Shown here piece by piece: positions 24,116 to 37,000 of a stretch of DNA of 64,000 bases. A model generated the notes under the pieces. That model was not told where the DNA came from. It saw only the letters and a program-made list of their open reading frames with translations, and did no database searches. Origin of the DNA: Microthyrium microscopicum (lineage: Eukaryota > Ascomycota > Dothideomycetes > Microthyriales > Microthyriaceae); NCBI GenBank assembly GCA_010405405.1, contig MU004238.1, forward strand, positions 1,688,374 to 1,752,373. The letters are read 5' to 3'. The first letter of the stretch is position 1, and the number at the start of each line of letters is the position of its first letter. The translations under genes and the position numbers were made by a program.

Positions 24116-27100
24116 ATGGTAGAGAAGACAAGTGAACCGCCGGCAACGGTGACCGATACTGTAACAGAAGTGGTGGTGGATGGATTTTGGGTGAGAAGAC
24201 CTATTGCAACTCAACGTTGATAAGACGAGCCCAACTGATCACTCTCGTAGACGAAAGTTTGCAAATTCAATCAGTACTTCAACCTGTTAGTTTCTGCAAA
24301 GCCATCAAAATGGGACATCTTTATGCTCTGTCTTGGCTTCATTGCCGCCGTCGCCTCTGGTCTTCCATTTCCTCTCATCGGAATAATTTTCGGCCAGCTA
24401 GTTGATGAATTTAATTCGACAACATGCAGCAACTCGGTCGACCCCGACGAATATCAAAACAGTGTCAACCACAAAGTCTTGCTGGTGTTATATGTGGCGA
24501 TCGCTCAATTCGTCCTCATGTACACATATCTCGCATGCTGGAGTCTGACTGGAGCAAGACTTGCACAGAGACTTCGAGAACAGTATTTGCATCATCTACT
24601 AAAGCAATCGCCAACCTTCTTTGACACTCGGCCAGCTGGGCAAGTGTCTTCTCGACTCAATGGCGATATCCAAACCATACGCGCTGGCACATCCGAGAAG
24701 GTTGGAATATGCATCTCCAGTCTCTCCTTTTTCGTAACAGCGTACATTGTCGCCTTCATCAAACAAACAGATCTCGCTGCAATGCTGTTGTCGCTCGTCC
24801 CTGCATACTTTCTCATGTCCTTGGTTGGAAACAGATTCATTGAGAAGTACGCCGAACAAGTGTCCGATCATATCGCCAAATGCGCATCCGTTGCTTTGGA
24901 GGCCCTTTCTCACATCAACGTTGTCCAAGCATTCAATGCAAATAGACGGCTCGAACTAAGATTTAGCAAAGACCTTGTCAATGCTAGGACAAACGGTATA
25001 AACAAAGCTGTCGCGATCGGCATCCAGGCAGGCTCGATGTATTTTATTGCCTACGCTGCCAATGCGCTTGCATTCTGGCAAGGCAGTAGAAGCATTGCTC
25101 AAGCTGTTGAAGGGTCTGGTAACTCAACTGTTGGAAAAACGTATACAGTCATCTTCATTTTAGTAGATGGTATGTTCTCTATTGCAAGAGGCCGCCAAAT
25201 TGTTTCGCAGCTCAACTAACAAGACAATAGCTACCCTCGTTCTGAGTCAAGTTGCACCCTTTGTCCAAATTTTCTCCGCTGCGGTCGGATCTGCAAACTC
25301 GCTGCATCAAGACATGGCTCTAGAACACAATGATACGCCCGAGTATGATAATGAAGATGTGTCATCAGGTATTGATGGTCATGTCAAGTTCTTTAACGTT
25401 TGCTTCGAGTATCCTTCTAGACAAGGAGTCACTGTACTCAAAGACGTAAACATGGACTTTCCAGCAGGCAAGCACACTGCTATTGTCGGTCAATCTGGCA
25501 GCGGTAAATCAACGATAGCCGAGCTTATCACCAAGCTGTATGAACCAACCGGCGGCGCAATCCTGATTGATAAACATGACTCTCGATACATCAGCCCTGT
25601 CAGTTTGCGAAGCTTCATTGGATCTGTGGAACAAAATCCGACGTTGTTGAATAGATCGATCCTGGAGAACATCGCGCTGGGTCTGCTCAGTTCTTCTTCT
25701 CCTGGCCATTCAAATCTGCGTACAACGCTACTCGACTCTACCTTCCAGCAATTTGTTGACTATCTGAGAGCTCATGGGAATGGAGAGCTTGACGCCAGCA
25801 AAATATCTACCGACAGCAATGTCATGAGAATTATTGAACTGGTGAAACAAGCCGCCACTCTCGCTGACGCCGATGCATTCATAAGACAACTCAAGGACGG
25901 CTATACCACAACTCTAGGCTCTAAAGGGCGGACTCTAAGCGGAGGCCAGCGACAAAGAATTGCTTTGGCTCGCGCTTTAGTGAGAGATCCGAAGATACTC
26001 ATTCTTGATGAAGCTACATCTGCGCTCGACTCTCAAACTGAGATCCGCGTTCACCAGGCATTGGAAGCGGTGGCATCGGGACGTACACTCATTACGATCG
26101 CCCACAGGCTCTCTACAATCCAGAATGCCGACAATATCATCGTTTTAAGAGATGGCCGAGTAATGGAACAGGGCACTCATGTAACCCTCATGGCAGCGAA
26201 TGGAGCTTATGCTGAGATGGTATCTCTCCAATCTCTGACTTCACCAACTACAAGTAGCTCAGATTCAGATCTGGACTCCATCACAAGTGACGCTCCAAAA
26301 ACCGAAGCACTAATAGACATTCCACTGGATATCCCTCTCGTGGGCGATGAAGAAGATAGCTCGGTGTCGTCAAAACGACCTTTAGGTCGAATCTTCTCGG
26401 GTGTTTGGAGACTTGTCAATAAATACACCGTCATCATCTTGGCCGCGTTTGTTGGATCGCTTGTTGTAGGTGGATCATTCTCGGCTGAGTCAATTATATT
26501 TGGAAATACTGTCGGAGAGCTCAACACGTGCCGATCCCCAGCTGATATTCTGGCCAGTGGAAAATTCTTTGCGCTCATGTTCTTCATTCTCGGCGTAATT
26601 GAGTTTTTCGCCAACATAATCAGTTGGGCCGGTTTTGGCCTTGTATCGGAAAGGCTGCTCTACAGAGTGCGGGTTTCGACATTCAAGACGATGCTAAAGC
26701 AGAACCTCGATTGGCACAACATAGAGAGGCGCACTCCAGCGTCATTGCTCTCGATCATCACCAAAGATAGTGCGGCTCTGGGTGGGATTAGCGGATCGGT
26801 TATCGGGACAATACTCTCAATCTTGATCAATCTTGTTGCTGCAATAATTCTAACCACTGTAATCGCATGGAAGATTGCTCTGGTCTGCCTTTCAACAGTA
26901 CCACTTCTCCTTGGAGCTGGCTTGATTCAACTGCGAGTTCTAACCAAATTCGAAGAAAAGCATGAGACTGCATACTCCGAGTCTGTTGATCTGGCCATTG
27001 AAGCGGTCGAGTCCATCAAAACCGTTGCTAGTTTCTCCCTGGAAGAAGACACCATGGCTCGATACAGAAGAGCCTTGGCTGGACCTCGGGAAGAAACAAC

Positions 27101-28211
27101 TAGAGTATCTCTGGAAGCAAGTCTCTGGCAAGCAATCACTTATTTACTTGGAAACTTGTCCTACGCTTTAGCATTTTGGTGGGGCTCCAAGCAGATCATT
27201 GCCGGGACTTACAGCACTACTCAATTCTTGATTGTCATTATGGCTCTACTTGTATCGGCCCAGCTTTGGAGTCAGATGTTTGCTTTAGCACCTGAACTGT
27301 CAAGCGCCAGGTCGGCTGTAGCACGTATCCTCAATCTTTTGGACTTGGACCAGGAAAACTACAGGAAATCCCAAGAATCAGATTCTGTATCCAAAAATTT
27401 TGATCTTGAGGCTATGCATGAGCTTAAGGCCCAGTCCCCAATTGCCACTTCAGCTCTAGCTGTGGAGTTCCAGAACGTACAATTTTCATATTCAGGAAGA
27501 CCAGATCTGAAAGTACTCCATGACTTGACCATGCAAATCAAGCCTGGCCAGTTCACTGCATTCGTGGGTCCTAGTGGTGCCGGGAAATCCACCATAATTT
27601 CTCTCATCGAACGTCTCTACACTCCTACCAGTGGCACAGTGAAAATTGGCGGACTCGACATAAACAAGACTCGAGATCTGGGATTTCGCGACAATATCTC
27701 ACTAGTTCCACAAGACAGTGCACTGTTTGATGGCAGTGTCCGGTTCAATGTTTCACTTGGTGCAAGACCTGGCCATGAAGCTACAGATGAAGAAATCGAA
27801 GAGGCTTGTCGCCTGGCAAATATCCATGAGACTATTACCAAGCTTCCTGAAGGGTACGAGACTGACTGCGGCTCGAACGGAGGCTTGCTATCTGGCGGAC
27901 AAAAACAACGAATTGCTATCGCTCGAGCGCTGGTGAGGAAGCCAAAATTGCTGATATTGGATGAGTCTACGAGTGCTCTGGATGCCGAGTCTGAACGAGC
28001 AATCCAAGAGAGCTTACAGAATGTAGCAGGAGGCGTGACTATCATTGCTATTGCACATCGTCTGAACACAATTCAGCACGCGGATACCATTTTTGTTATT
28101 GAGAGTGGTAGGTGTGTGGATCAGGGGAAGCACGAGGAGTTGATGAGACGGAGTGAAATGTATAGGAGCAGTGCTTTGTATCAGCAGTTACATTCTGTGT
28201 CTTCTAGCTAG
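24116..28211 (+). CDS. SitT-like full-size ABC-B (MDR-type) transporter
   Basis: Full ABC transporter, TMD-NBD-TMD-NBD, 1324 aa. Exons 24116-24190, 24251-25169 and 25231-28211 (introns 60 and 61 bp) join in frame. Exon 1 adds a 25-aa lead not seen in the main open frame. NBD1 has Walker A 'GQSGSGKST' (about residue 417), signature 'LSGGQRQRIALARAL' and Walker B 'ILILDEATSALD'. NBD2 has Walker A 'GPSGAGKST' (about residue 1111), signature 'LSGGQKQRIAIARAL' and 'LLILDESTSALD'. All catalytic motifs look intact. In Aspergillus fumigatus an ABC-B gene (sitT) lies in the sidD/sidF cluster, so a role in siderophore export or handling is inferred. It is divergent from the MFS gene; the hAT element now lies between them. 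Confidence 0.9.
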
Positions 28212-28348
28212 ATATTTTGTTTGCGGAGAAACCCAATTGCAATTACGAAAACCAAGACATGTCCATAGCATTGACCAAAACTTGACTAAATTAAAACGCG
28301 AACAGTTGATCATCTACGAGACCATATTTCAGTAAGCGCGAGAACAAT

Positions 28349-30003
28349 CTACAAGCGAGCCTGAGCTGGTTTCTGACTTTCTCCAAAAATGGACTGAACC
28401 AACTGCCCTCCACGAACAGCAAGACCACTCAAAAGGGTATCTGCAAGCTGATTGAGAGTTAGCAACGACAAGAGCCCGAAATCAGAGGAGAAAACTCACG
28501 CCATGAGTAGCTTCATTACAGCCTTGCAACCAAACACCACAATCATTTCTCGCTGACCCCGGCAACAAGACTCGATAATCCTTCGACGCCTTTGCCCACT
28601 GATCCGTGGGGCCAAAAACCTCAGTCAGCGGCTCGAGCAACTTCTGATACCCATCATGCCGGTACCCAGTGGCGAAAATGACAAGATCAAACGGGACTGT
28701 CTGGCGTGTTGGATGTGAAGCGACATCGGACGCGTATTCCAAGTCAATGGCCAGACGACCAGGGTCTGCAAAGTCGACGTGGTGGATACGAGTGCCTCGC
28801 ATGATGCGATGCTGCCATGCATCTTGATCCACCCCGGTATTGATGCGTTGCAAAAACATGGTAGCGTACAATTCTTCGAGCAACTCTTGGCGGACCACGC
28901 CATAGTTGGTGTTGCGATTAGAATTGCGGATTGCTGCGCGCACATCGGAGGGCGAGTCGAAAAACCGGGCTATGCGGTCTGGGTCGAAAATTTCATTGAC
29001 GAACGGTGAGTCGTCGCTGGGTCGGAGGGCTGATCCGCGCAGAAGAAGGCAGGTCTTGGAAGCTGGGTAGCGAGCGTGGAGGTCGTGGAATATCTCTGCT
29101 GCTGATTGACCGCCTCCCACAACAGCAACGGAGTATGCAGCCTTGGGGTCCGGGAGGTACTTGGCAATGTTGTGATTGTATTGTGAAGAGTGTATGTACC
29201 GCGAGTGAGGGCTGGATTTGAACGGCTGGGGGATATCGGGATAGCCACCAATGGCTACAACGACATGTTTGGCTCGTCTTGTAAACATTTCTCCAGATTC
29301 TGAACGGCTCTGGACAGTCAAATGGTCGAGTGTAGAGGACAGTCTGTCTGGAGGAATGATAGACTCAACCTTTTCGCCGTATCTTACGACATCTTGAAAG
29401 TGACATGCACACCAGCCGAGATAGTCTTCAAACTCTTCTCTAGTCGGCAAAAATGTGTTCAGATTAGAGAACTCAACCATGCGCTTGTTGTTGTGGAGAT
29501 AATTGAGAAAGGTGAATTTTGATAATGGGTTGCGAAGTGTTGCCATATCCTTGATGAAAGATATCTGCATCTTTGCGCCTGGTATAAGCATTCCAGCATG
29601 CCATGCAAATGAAGCCTGTTTCTCGAGAAAGAGAACTCGTGGTTGTCGGCCTGTAATGCCATTACCATTGGATTGCTCCAGAGAATCATGTAATGCAATA
29701 GCAATAGCAAGGGCTGCCGGTCCAAATCCAGCTACAATGAGGTCAAATAATTCATCGTCAGGAAATGAATCCAATTGAGGAATGAAACCTGGTATGGCTC
29801 TTGAATCTCCGGTATTGGTCGTACATTCGTCAAAAGCGGCGTGGAGTGGAGAGAACATATTGGCCATTTGATCAAGGTAGGTCGGAATGAAAAAGTTCAA
29901 GACTGTAAAGCTGTCAAAATTAGATGCAAAGAAATCCAGTTGGTAGAATAAGAGAATTTAAGAAGACAATACCAGTATTGATTCGCTCCAACTGGCTAGT
30001 CAT
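28349..30003 (-). CDS. sidA: L-ornithine N5-monooxygenase SidA
   Basis: First step of hydroxamate siderophore synthesis: FAD/NADPH-dependent N5-hydroxylation of ornithine. The main exon is 28500-29902. A 52-bp intron precedes the last exon (28349-28447), which restores the family C-terminus, 'ATHGLADTLLSGLAVRGG'. A short 5' exon (29973-30003) beginning MTSQLERINT is predicted across a 70-bp intron, because the main frame opens with TTG. An alternative is an internal ATG (MANMF). The product is about 510 aa. Motifs are FAD 'GFGPAALAIAIALHD', 'MQISFIKDMATLRNPLSKFT', NADPH 'VAVVGGGQSAAEIFHDL', 'DDSPFVNEIF' and 'FATGYRHDGY'. All key blocks are present, unlike the paralogue at 7499-8851. No ATCWGATAA site lies in the 190 bp to the next gene. 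Confidence 0.93.
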
Positions 30004-30196
30004 TGCATAGAGTAGTACGGAAAGACCCGAGGAGCGTGTCCATGCATTTAACGACCCTAGACACCTTTGTACCGGCAAACATTGAAGATTCTCGTCTACA
30101 AATGCCTACTCAGGAACACCTAAGACCTTGGAAGTGATGTCTTGTGTTTTGGATCTATCGTTTTACCCAGCTTGTTTGTACCAGTCTTGAGGCTAT

Positions 30197-33100
30197 TCAC
30201 GTTGACTTGTATTCCGGATCCAGCTTGCTTTGTTTGAAAAAGCTCTTTCCCTTAAGCCATTGCCGATAAGCTTTATATCGTTTCCTACCGCCATCCTCAT
30301 CACTAACAGTAAGTGGATTTTCATTCTCCGCAATGGCCAAAAACTCTGCAAAATCAGCCAAATTCTCTTCAAATACATCCAACTCAGCGTCATCCGCAAG
30401 CGTTGCGCGAGTGTGCACAGCGTTGAGAACCCAATCTGCTTCATTCCCTGCTACACCGGCCGCTGCACTCTCCGCACGCGAGATGTACGCAGCGAAATCA
30501 GAATGGGCGCCAATTTCCATGTCAGAAGGCTCTGTGCTGGTGACCAGTGGAAGTGTCAGCGGATGGTTAACGTAGGCGATATATTCATCCTCTTGCGTGA
30601 CAGTGGGCGATAGACTGTTGTCCCAGAATTGTTTCAGCGTCCATTGGTTTTTATCTGCTGGAAGTGATGATCTCGCGTTTTTACTTGATACGCTGTTGGT
30701 GTCTAGTAGACCGGAAAAGGCATTAGCATTCTCGTTCGGATTGAAGGATCGGATAGATCTCATATCATCGCTCTGTGGATCAAGGATGGTAACATGCTGG
30801 CCTTTACGAGGCTTTTTTCCAGGTGAGTCTGGCGGCTCCAGGTTGGCATGTCGGCGAGGTATGAACGGGGATGGATTCCGAGCTAGCTCAGCAGCCGTTG
30901 TCTCTGGCAAATATCGTGGCCGTGAGGATAGTTTCCATGAGAACAGTTTGACGAGTGATGAAATTGCTAGGGGCCGGTAGTACTCTAGCCAGTAATTGTC
31001 CACCGCCTCGACTGGAACACGAACGGGCATCGGAGCTGGAAGCATTGGAACTGGTAGCTTTCTTTCGCGAAGGTTTTCAGGTGTGTACCAGTTAACATAG
31101 TGCCGCGCTGTTCGAGTAATCCATTCTCGAGGATCAGCATGATGAAGGTAGTAATCCGATGGCAGATCCCACAACATCGGTTGCCCTTGTGCGTAAATGT
31201 AGTTGCCTAAAAAGAGATTGTACGCTTCCTGCCTTTGGGAATCTAAGAAGGAGTTGTGGTAGTATCTTTTGAACGATTCGACCATGTCTCGTGAATGATT
31301 CTTCCACTCGTTCAATTTTCGATAGGTTGAGAGTGTGTGTGCCAGATGCGAACCACCATACTGAATAGCAATCGTATCTCCATGCGCATGGTACATGTGT
31401 GTAAATGTATTGACAACGTCCGAGTCGTACTCCAAATGGGGGCCATCAATGACGCCCAAAGCCTGCAACTGATGGCCAAGCGCCCGTTTTCCAATGACAA
31501 ACTGAGCTGCGTTCGTACGATCCAGGCAATCGATACAATTGGTCCGCGCAATACCGTTTTGCATCTTCGGTATGGAGTTGACACAATCACCATTTTGAAA
31601 CATTCCAGTTTCCTCCATAATGTCCTGAGCGATAAGCTCCAGCACACCTACAACATCCTGGCCTCGGGTTTTGGCTGCACGGCTCATATCAAAAGCCTTG
31701 TATAGGATTCGTTTGTCTTCGGGCAAGGACTGATTGAGAAATGCTAAAGCTCTTTCAAACTCTATCCCCAATTTTGACTCTCGAGGATTTCGCTCGCGAG
31801 CTTTGATCAGGTTCAGAACATAGACTGGTGCACCATAACGCTTGAACAAGTCATCAAAATGCAAAGCGGCTGCGGCATAGAATGGGTCGACAAGATTGAC
31901 TGGCAGTTGTTAGTCATAATCAGATACGTTTGACTCGCACTTACTATCGATATCTGGCTTTGGGGTCACTCCAGAATTATCTTGGCTCCAATGAAGCGGA
32001 ATGCTCCCACGGTGCTGTACATACGAGGTGTAGTTCGGGCTCGAAAACAGAACCGGGCCCGGCCCATGAAAAGACGTAGTAACAACATCAGACACAATCT
32101 GCTCCGTTTCAACATCATTTGCAACATAGCCTTGATCATTCGCTCCACGCTTGAGATATCTCGCGCCAGCAAAATATCTCGATCGTCGAGCGATGATGGT
32201 GAGATATATTCTGCGACCAAAAATATCCAAAGAGGATTGTTCGACATAGCCATGAATCGTTGGAACGCACCAGTCATAAGGACGCTTTAGCGCGCCATTC
32301 GCTGGTTCGAGTAGATGATGGTTCCAGACGAACATGTCGTGCCAGTCTCGTGTGTTGTGAGGGACACCTTGGTTGAATGCTTCCCTCTCTCGTTGGATGT
32401 TCTCTTGCAGCGTGCGCGTGATGTTATAGGAGTAGCTAAAGTAGAAGAACTTTGTGAGATCTAGATTTTGTAGAATTCCAAGATATCGAGCTTCTTCTGG
32501 GTTTCTATCCCGTTGGAAGCGCGATGTAGATCCGGTAGTCAGTGGTACCACTTCCGTAGCTTCTATCTGGAAAATAAAGTGACCCCCAACCATGGCAACC
32601 TATCCTCTAGTTAGACAGACATTATCGAAGCGAAACGATATAACTACCTGTGTTCTTTTTGTGATCAGAATCATATAATACGCCTCAGTAAATCTGACAA
32701 ATCCCAACAAACCACAACTATTCGATTTGGTTCGAAGTCCACCAGAAGCTTTGTTACCGTCCTCTATCGTGGCGAGGAGTTCGTTGATAGACTGGCGATC
32801 ATAAACATTTTCGTCCTCGAAAATGTTCAGCAGGCCTGGAGGAGAGGTCCGATCAATCTTCAAAACCCGGAAATTCTGCTCCAACATATCCTGCCCGACT
32901 AAATAGAATCTTGACGCCGTTTCATAAAGAACAAACCGCTGCATAGTTTTGGCATTTTCAGAGAGTTGGCCTGGCAAAGCCTCGAGCTGATGTCCGTGGG
33001 ACTTTCCGTTCAAGAATTGATGTGGTGATATTTCTTCATCTTCACCTGTGAATTGCGACTCGGAATTTCCATCCATGTTCAAATTTTGGCCAAGTCGTGC

Positions 33101-33256
33101 ATTGGAGTCCGTTCGTGACAATGCATCTTCCTGCACTGTACTACGAGTGTCCTGGTCGATTTTCTCTAGTTTCGCCGGAAGAACATGTACCTCTGGGACG
33201 CGAGACACGTCATCTTTGGATTCATCGCCAACTTGACTTCTTATCGATGGCGGCAT
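30197..33256 (-). CDS. fig4: Fig4-type Sac-domain phosphoinositide phosphatase
   Basis: Polyphosphoinositide phosphatase that turns PI(3,5)P2 into PI3P and works with Fab1 and Vac14 on the vacuole membrane. Exons 32648-33256, 31945-32599 and 30197-31899 (introns 48 and 45 bp) give 988 aa. The Sac catalytic CX5R(T) motif reads 'RTNCIDCLDRTN' around residue 545. The N-terminal block 'FVLYETASRFYLVGQDMLEQ' and 'LITKRTQVAMVGGHFIFQI' are typical of Fig4. About 150 residues precede the Sac domain, and a long acidic tail of over 250 residues follows. Unrelated to the siderophore genes; it marks the right border of that locus. Confidence 0.92.
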
Positions 33257-34075
33257 GTTGCAATGCTGTTCACCTACGCGTGAAACTTGTCATGGCAAAC
33301 AGCAGGCGCAAACAGGGCGCAGGGACAAGCAAAAGCGACAACAAACTGGAAAGGGGTCAGAGAGATAGGGCCGGCATAACAAGTTGTACACGAGAGGCTT
33401 GAGGGGCGTATGAACTACGATGTAGATGGAATGAAGTTGTCGTCACATCAATAATCATAGGTCTTCAATAATGAATGCGGCTAAAATGCAGTCTGGCTGT
33501 CACCAATTCAGCATGGATCGCCCTGTGGTAAAGACCCCGCGTTTTACCTCAGGCCGCTTTGCCTTTCGCCTTCTATTGTAACTTAAGTGCCAGTTCACAA
33601 AGAGGTTGATTCTGAGCTTAGCAGCAGACGTAGTATTATAGGAAGATTGGTTCAAGTGATTATAGAGCAGCTCAGTCTCCTATTCGATATCGCTTAGAAA
33701 GAACTTAAGTTACAGCAACGAAAACGAATATTATACGCCAAAGAACAAACTTCAATAAATCGCTAACCTTCCATGCCCGACCTCAAACAAATTAAAGCAC
33801 AATTTTCAAAGCCTGCTCGTAAAGTAGTATTGAAAGTCGCAACGCAACACATGCATCGCTCCTAGAGAGATTACATTGAACCAAGAAGTGGCACGGTGGC
33901 CATCGACTTGCACAATCTGAAAAGAAAGCCCATGCGCCATGCTCAAAGAACACCAAGAAAAGAAAGGATGAATACAATCCTGAATCATTTTGCGGAAAAT
34001 CTCTCATGACATGTCATCTAGCCTGTTATTTGCACAAGCATTGGTCGCCGTTTTATTTACACCTCACCACCGATT
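33257..34075. other. Intergenic, Fig4 promoter
   Basis: About 820 bp upstream of fig4 and downstream of ede1. Nothing gene-like or repetitive was seen. Confidence 0.5.
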
Positions 34076-37000
34076 CTATTTTGGGCTGGCTAGATAGTCG
34101 GCGGCCTGTAACTCAAGTTAGCTAGGCGTCCATCAAGGCATAAAGTCTGTCAGAGGTGGCTTACCTTATTCAAATCGTAGTCAAACTTTTCCAGAGCGTT
34201 TAGTGCTAGGGGCCGTGGATGTCCCATGGAGGTCAATCGCTTCAGTATCGGATCATCATGCTCAGTGCCTGTGGAGATTGCGCTGGACAACTTGGGGCGA
34301 GATGAAGGTGGCTGTGGGGCTTCTGGGAACGCTGGGCCGTGATCATCAAAGTCTTTGCCTCCAAAATGTACATTAAGTGACTGGCCGGCATTGGGAGGGG
34401 AAGGTGCGGTCAGAGGAGCTCCAGATGACGATGTTGGTGGCATGGGAGCCATTGGGGGCATCGGTGCTGAGGGAGGCGTGCCCGAGTGATCTTCATCTAT
34501 GCCCTTGAACATGGCGTCCCAATCATGAGGTGAACCAGCAGTAGCAAGTTTGCTCGATGGCCCTGAAGAAGATGAAGGTTTGGCACCAAAGTTTGATTCA
34601 AAGTCGTCAAACGCGTTGTCGTTGGAAAAGGCTGACTTGGGAGCGCCTGAGCCAGTGGCAGTGCGATCGGATAACGGCTTCGACTTGGACATGCTTGCTG
34701 TCGGGCTGTCAAAGGAGGGGATAAATTCGTGGTCATCTCCATGGCTGGAGTCAAACAGAAGATCATCGTTATCTTGTTCATCGGCTTCCTTTGCATCAGT
34801 AAGATTATCAAAACCACTGTCAAAATCATCGAAAGCAGAGGGAGCCATTGGCAACTTGCTGGGGGCTTGAGCTGTAGAAGATGTGGCGTCTGTCAATGGA
34901 AAGTCCTGATCAGTACTCTGGTGGGATACCGCGGATTGATATGTATCAGATCGATTGGATGTTCGATTGGTTTCGGGAGGAGAGGTAGAAGTAGAGTACA
35001 TACTTGCTGATGGTCCACCGGCTACTTTTGGTCCCGATGGAGGGCCGAATAGATCTTCACCTCTAGAGCCACTTGAAGGTGCACCAAATGCGCGATCTCC
35101 AGACAGCTGCTTGGGTAGCGGAGCACCAAAATCGGGGCCTCCTGAACTAGAAGGAGGGTCGGGGGCCGGGAAACCTTGGAACATGGAGTTGAAGTCTTGA
35201 GAAGACGATCCAAACCCACGCTCCGTGTCATTATTAGGTTTCTTGGAAGGAGGGGAGGCCTTGGTAAAGTCATCATCAAAACCACCAACATCAGATTCGC
35301 TATCCTCTCCAACATCGGTTTCTTTGATTGGCGGAAATTCGTCTTTGCTCTTAGGCTTCGACGACGGCGCTGGGAACTCATCCTTAAGAGGCGGGAACTC
35401 GCTGTTGAATTTGTCTAAAGGATCGTTACCTCCATTGATGGGCGCGTCAGTGGGTCTCTTTCCTTCTTTTCCGAGCGACGCAAACGCATCGTCAAATTCA
35501 CTCTTGCCACCAGCTTGTCCCTGTCCGGAGGGGAATGAAAATGGGCCACCACGAGGAGGTTCCGGGGCTTCTGGTTTCGCACTGTCCCTGCTTTGATCGG
35601 TGAAAGCACTGGTGCCAGTGTAGTTTCTCTCCACTGCAGGGGGAGCACCAAAAGGACTAGCATCTTTAGTCGAGGACATGCTTTGGAAGAGGTCTGAATG
35701 ATCTTTATTTGCAGGCTTAGACGCCTCACTTCTCAAGCTAGCAACGGGAGAAGATGTCTTGTCAAACATGCTTGCACCAGTGCTTGTAGGTCCCCTAGCA
35801 GCTTGGACCGATGAAGTCTGGGGAGATGATCCAACATTGGTGGGAGTACTAAAGTCATACCTGCTGGAGGGTGTCTCGACTCGAACCGAGGTAGCCAAAG
35901 AATCCGACTCCGAGGGCTTCTCGAGTGGGAGATCTTTGGATGTCATTTGTCGAGATATAGGTGCCATGGGAACCTGGGGCGACTCCTGATACGCAGAAGC
36001 AGAAAGCGGCGGAGAAGTAGAAGGAGTTGGCATGTCGGGCTCGGATGATCGTACAGACGAGCCAGGTGGGTGATTAAAGGCGTCGCGGAATGATGTAGAT
36101 GGTGCTGTGGCCGTGGAAGGGCTAGAGAATGTGGTGGTATTGAAAATATTCTCATACTTGTTTGATTCATTAGACATGGTTCGAGAAAAACCAGAGGGCG
36201 TCATTGTGTTATCAACAGAGGTCTGTGGCGAACGTCTCATAAATGGATTGGTTGAGCTTGACGAACCTGATGTTACTTCGCGCGATGCTGGAGGGCGAGA
36301 GGCGGCTTGCTGTTGTATTTCATTCATCTCGGATTTCATCTTCTCTAGCTGTGCTTTCTCTTCGTCGAGCTTTTCGGCCTGCTTTTTCTGAATGGCTACC
36401 ATTCCCTTTTGATGTCGAAGTTCAGATTGCATCTTCTCAATCTCGGGTTGTGCTTGATTGATGTACTCATTCATCTGGCGAAGTCGATCCTTCAAAGAGG
36501 CGTTTTCAGCTTTTGTTGACTCAAGGGTAGTCGAAACTTGATGGTGTCTTGTTTGAACATCCTGGAAGGAGCTTTGAACCATGGAGATTTGCTGGCCGAT
36601 TTTGGATGCCTCGGTTCGCTCTGCAGTGAGTTGATCCTCAAGGGTTTTCAATGCTTTAACTTCCTGTTCGTACTGAGAGCGGAATTGTTGGAGGCGCAAC
36701 TCCATGTCTCGCTTCTGCGTAGAGCTACTGGCTAATTCACTCTCAGCTGATTGTTTTTTGGTATGGACGGCTTGCATTTGTGTTCGCAACATACTCATCT
36801 GATTGGACATATCTGCAAGATCTCCAGTTTCCTGTGTAAGCTTTTTACTTGCTGTCGGATCATGATCGGACAAAAGATCACTCATGGGGTTGGCCTGCTT
36901 CTGAGAAACACTTGGGGATGATCCAGTAGAAGCGCCGGTGTTCTGAGTAGCAAGAGTTTGACCAAAACTTGACGATGGAGCGAAAGACTTGAAAAATGTG

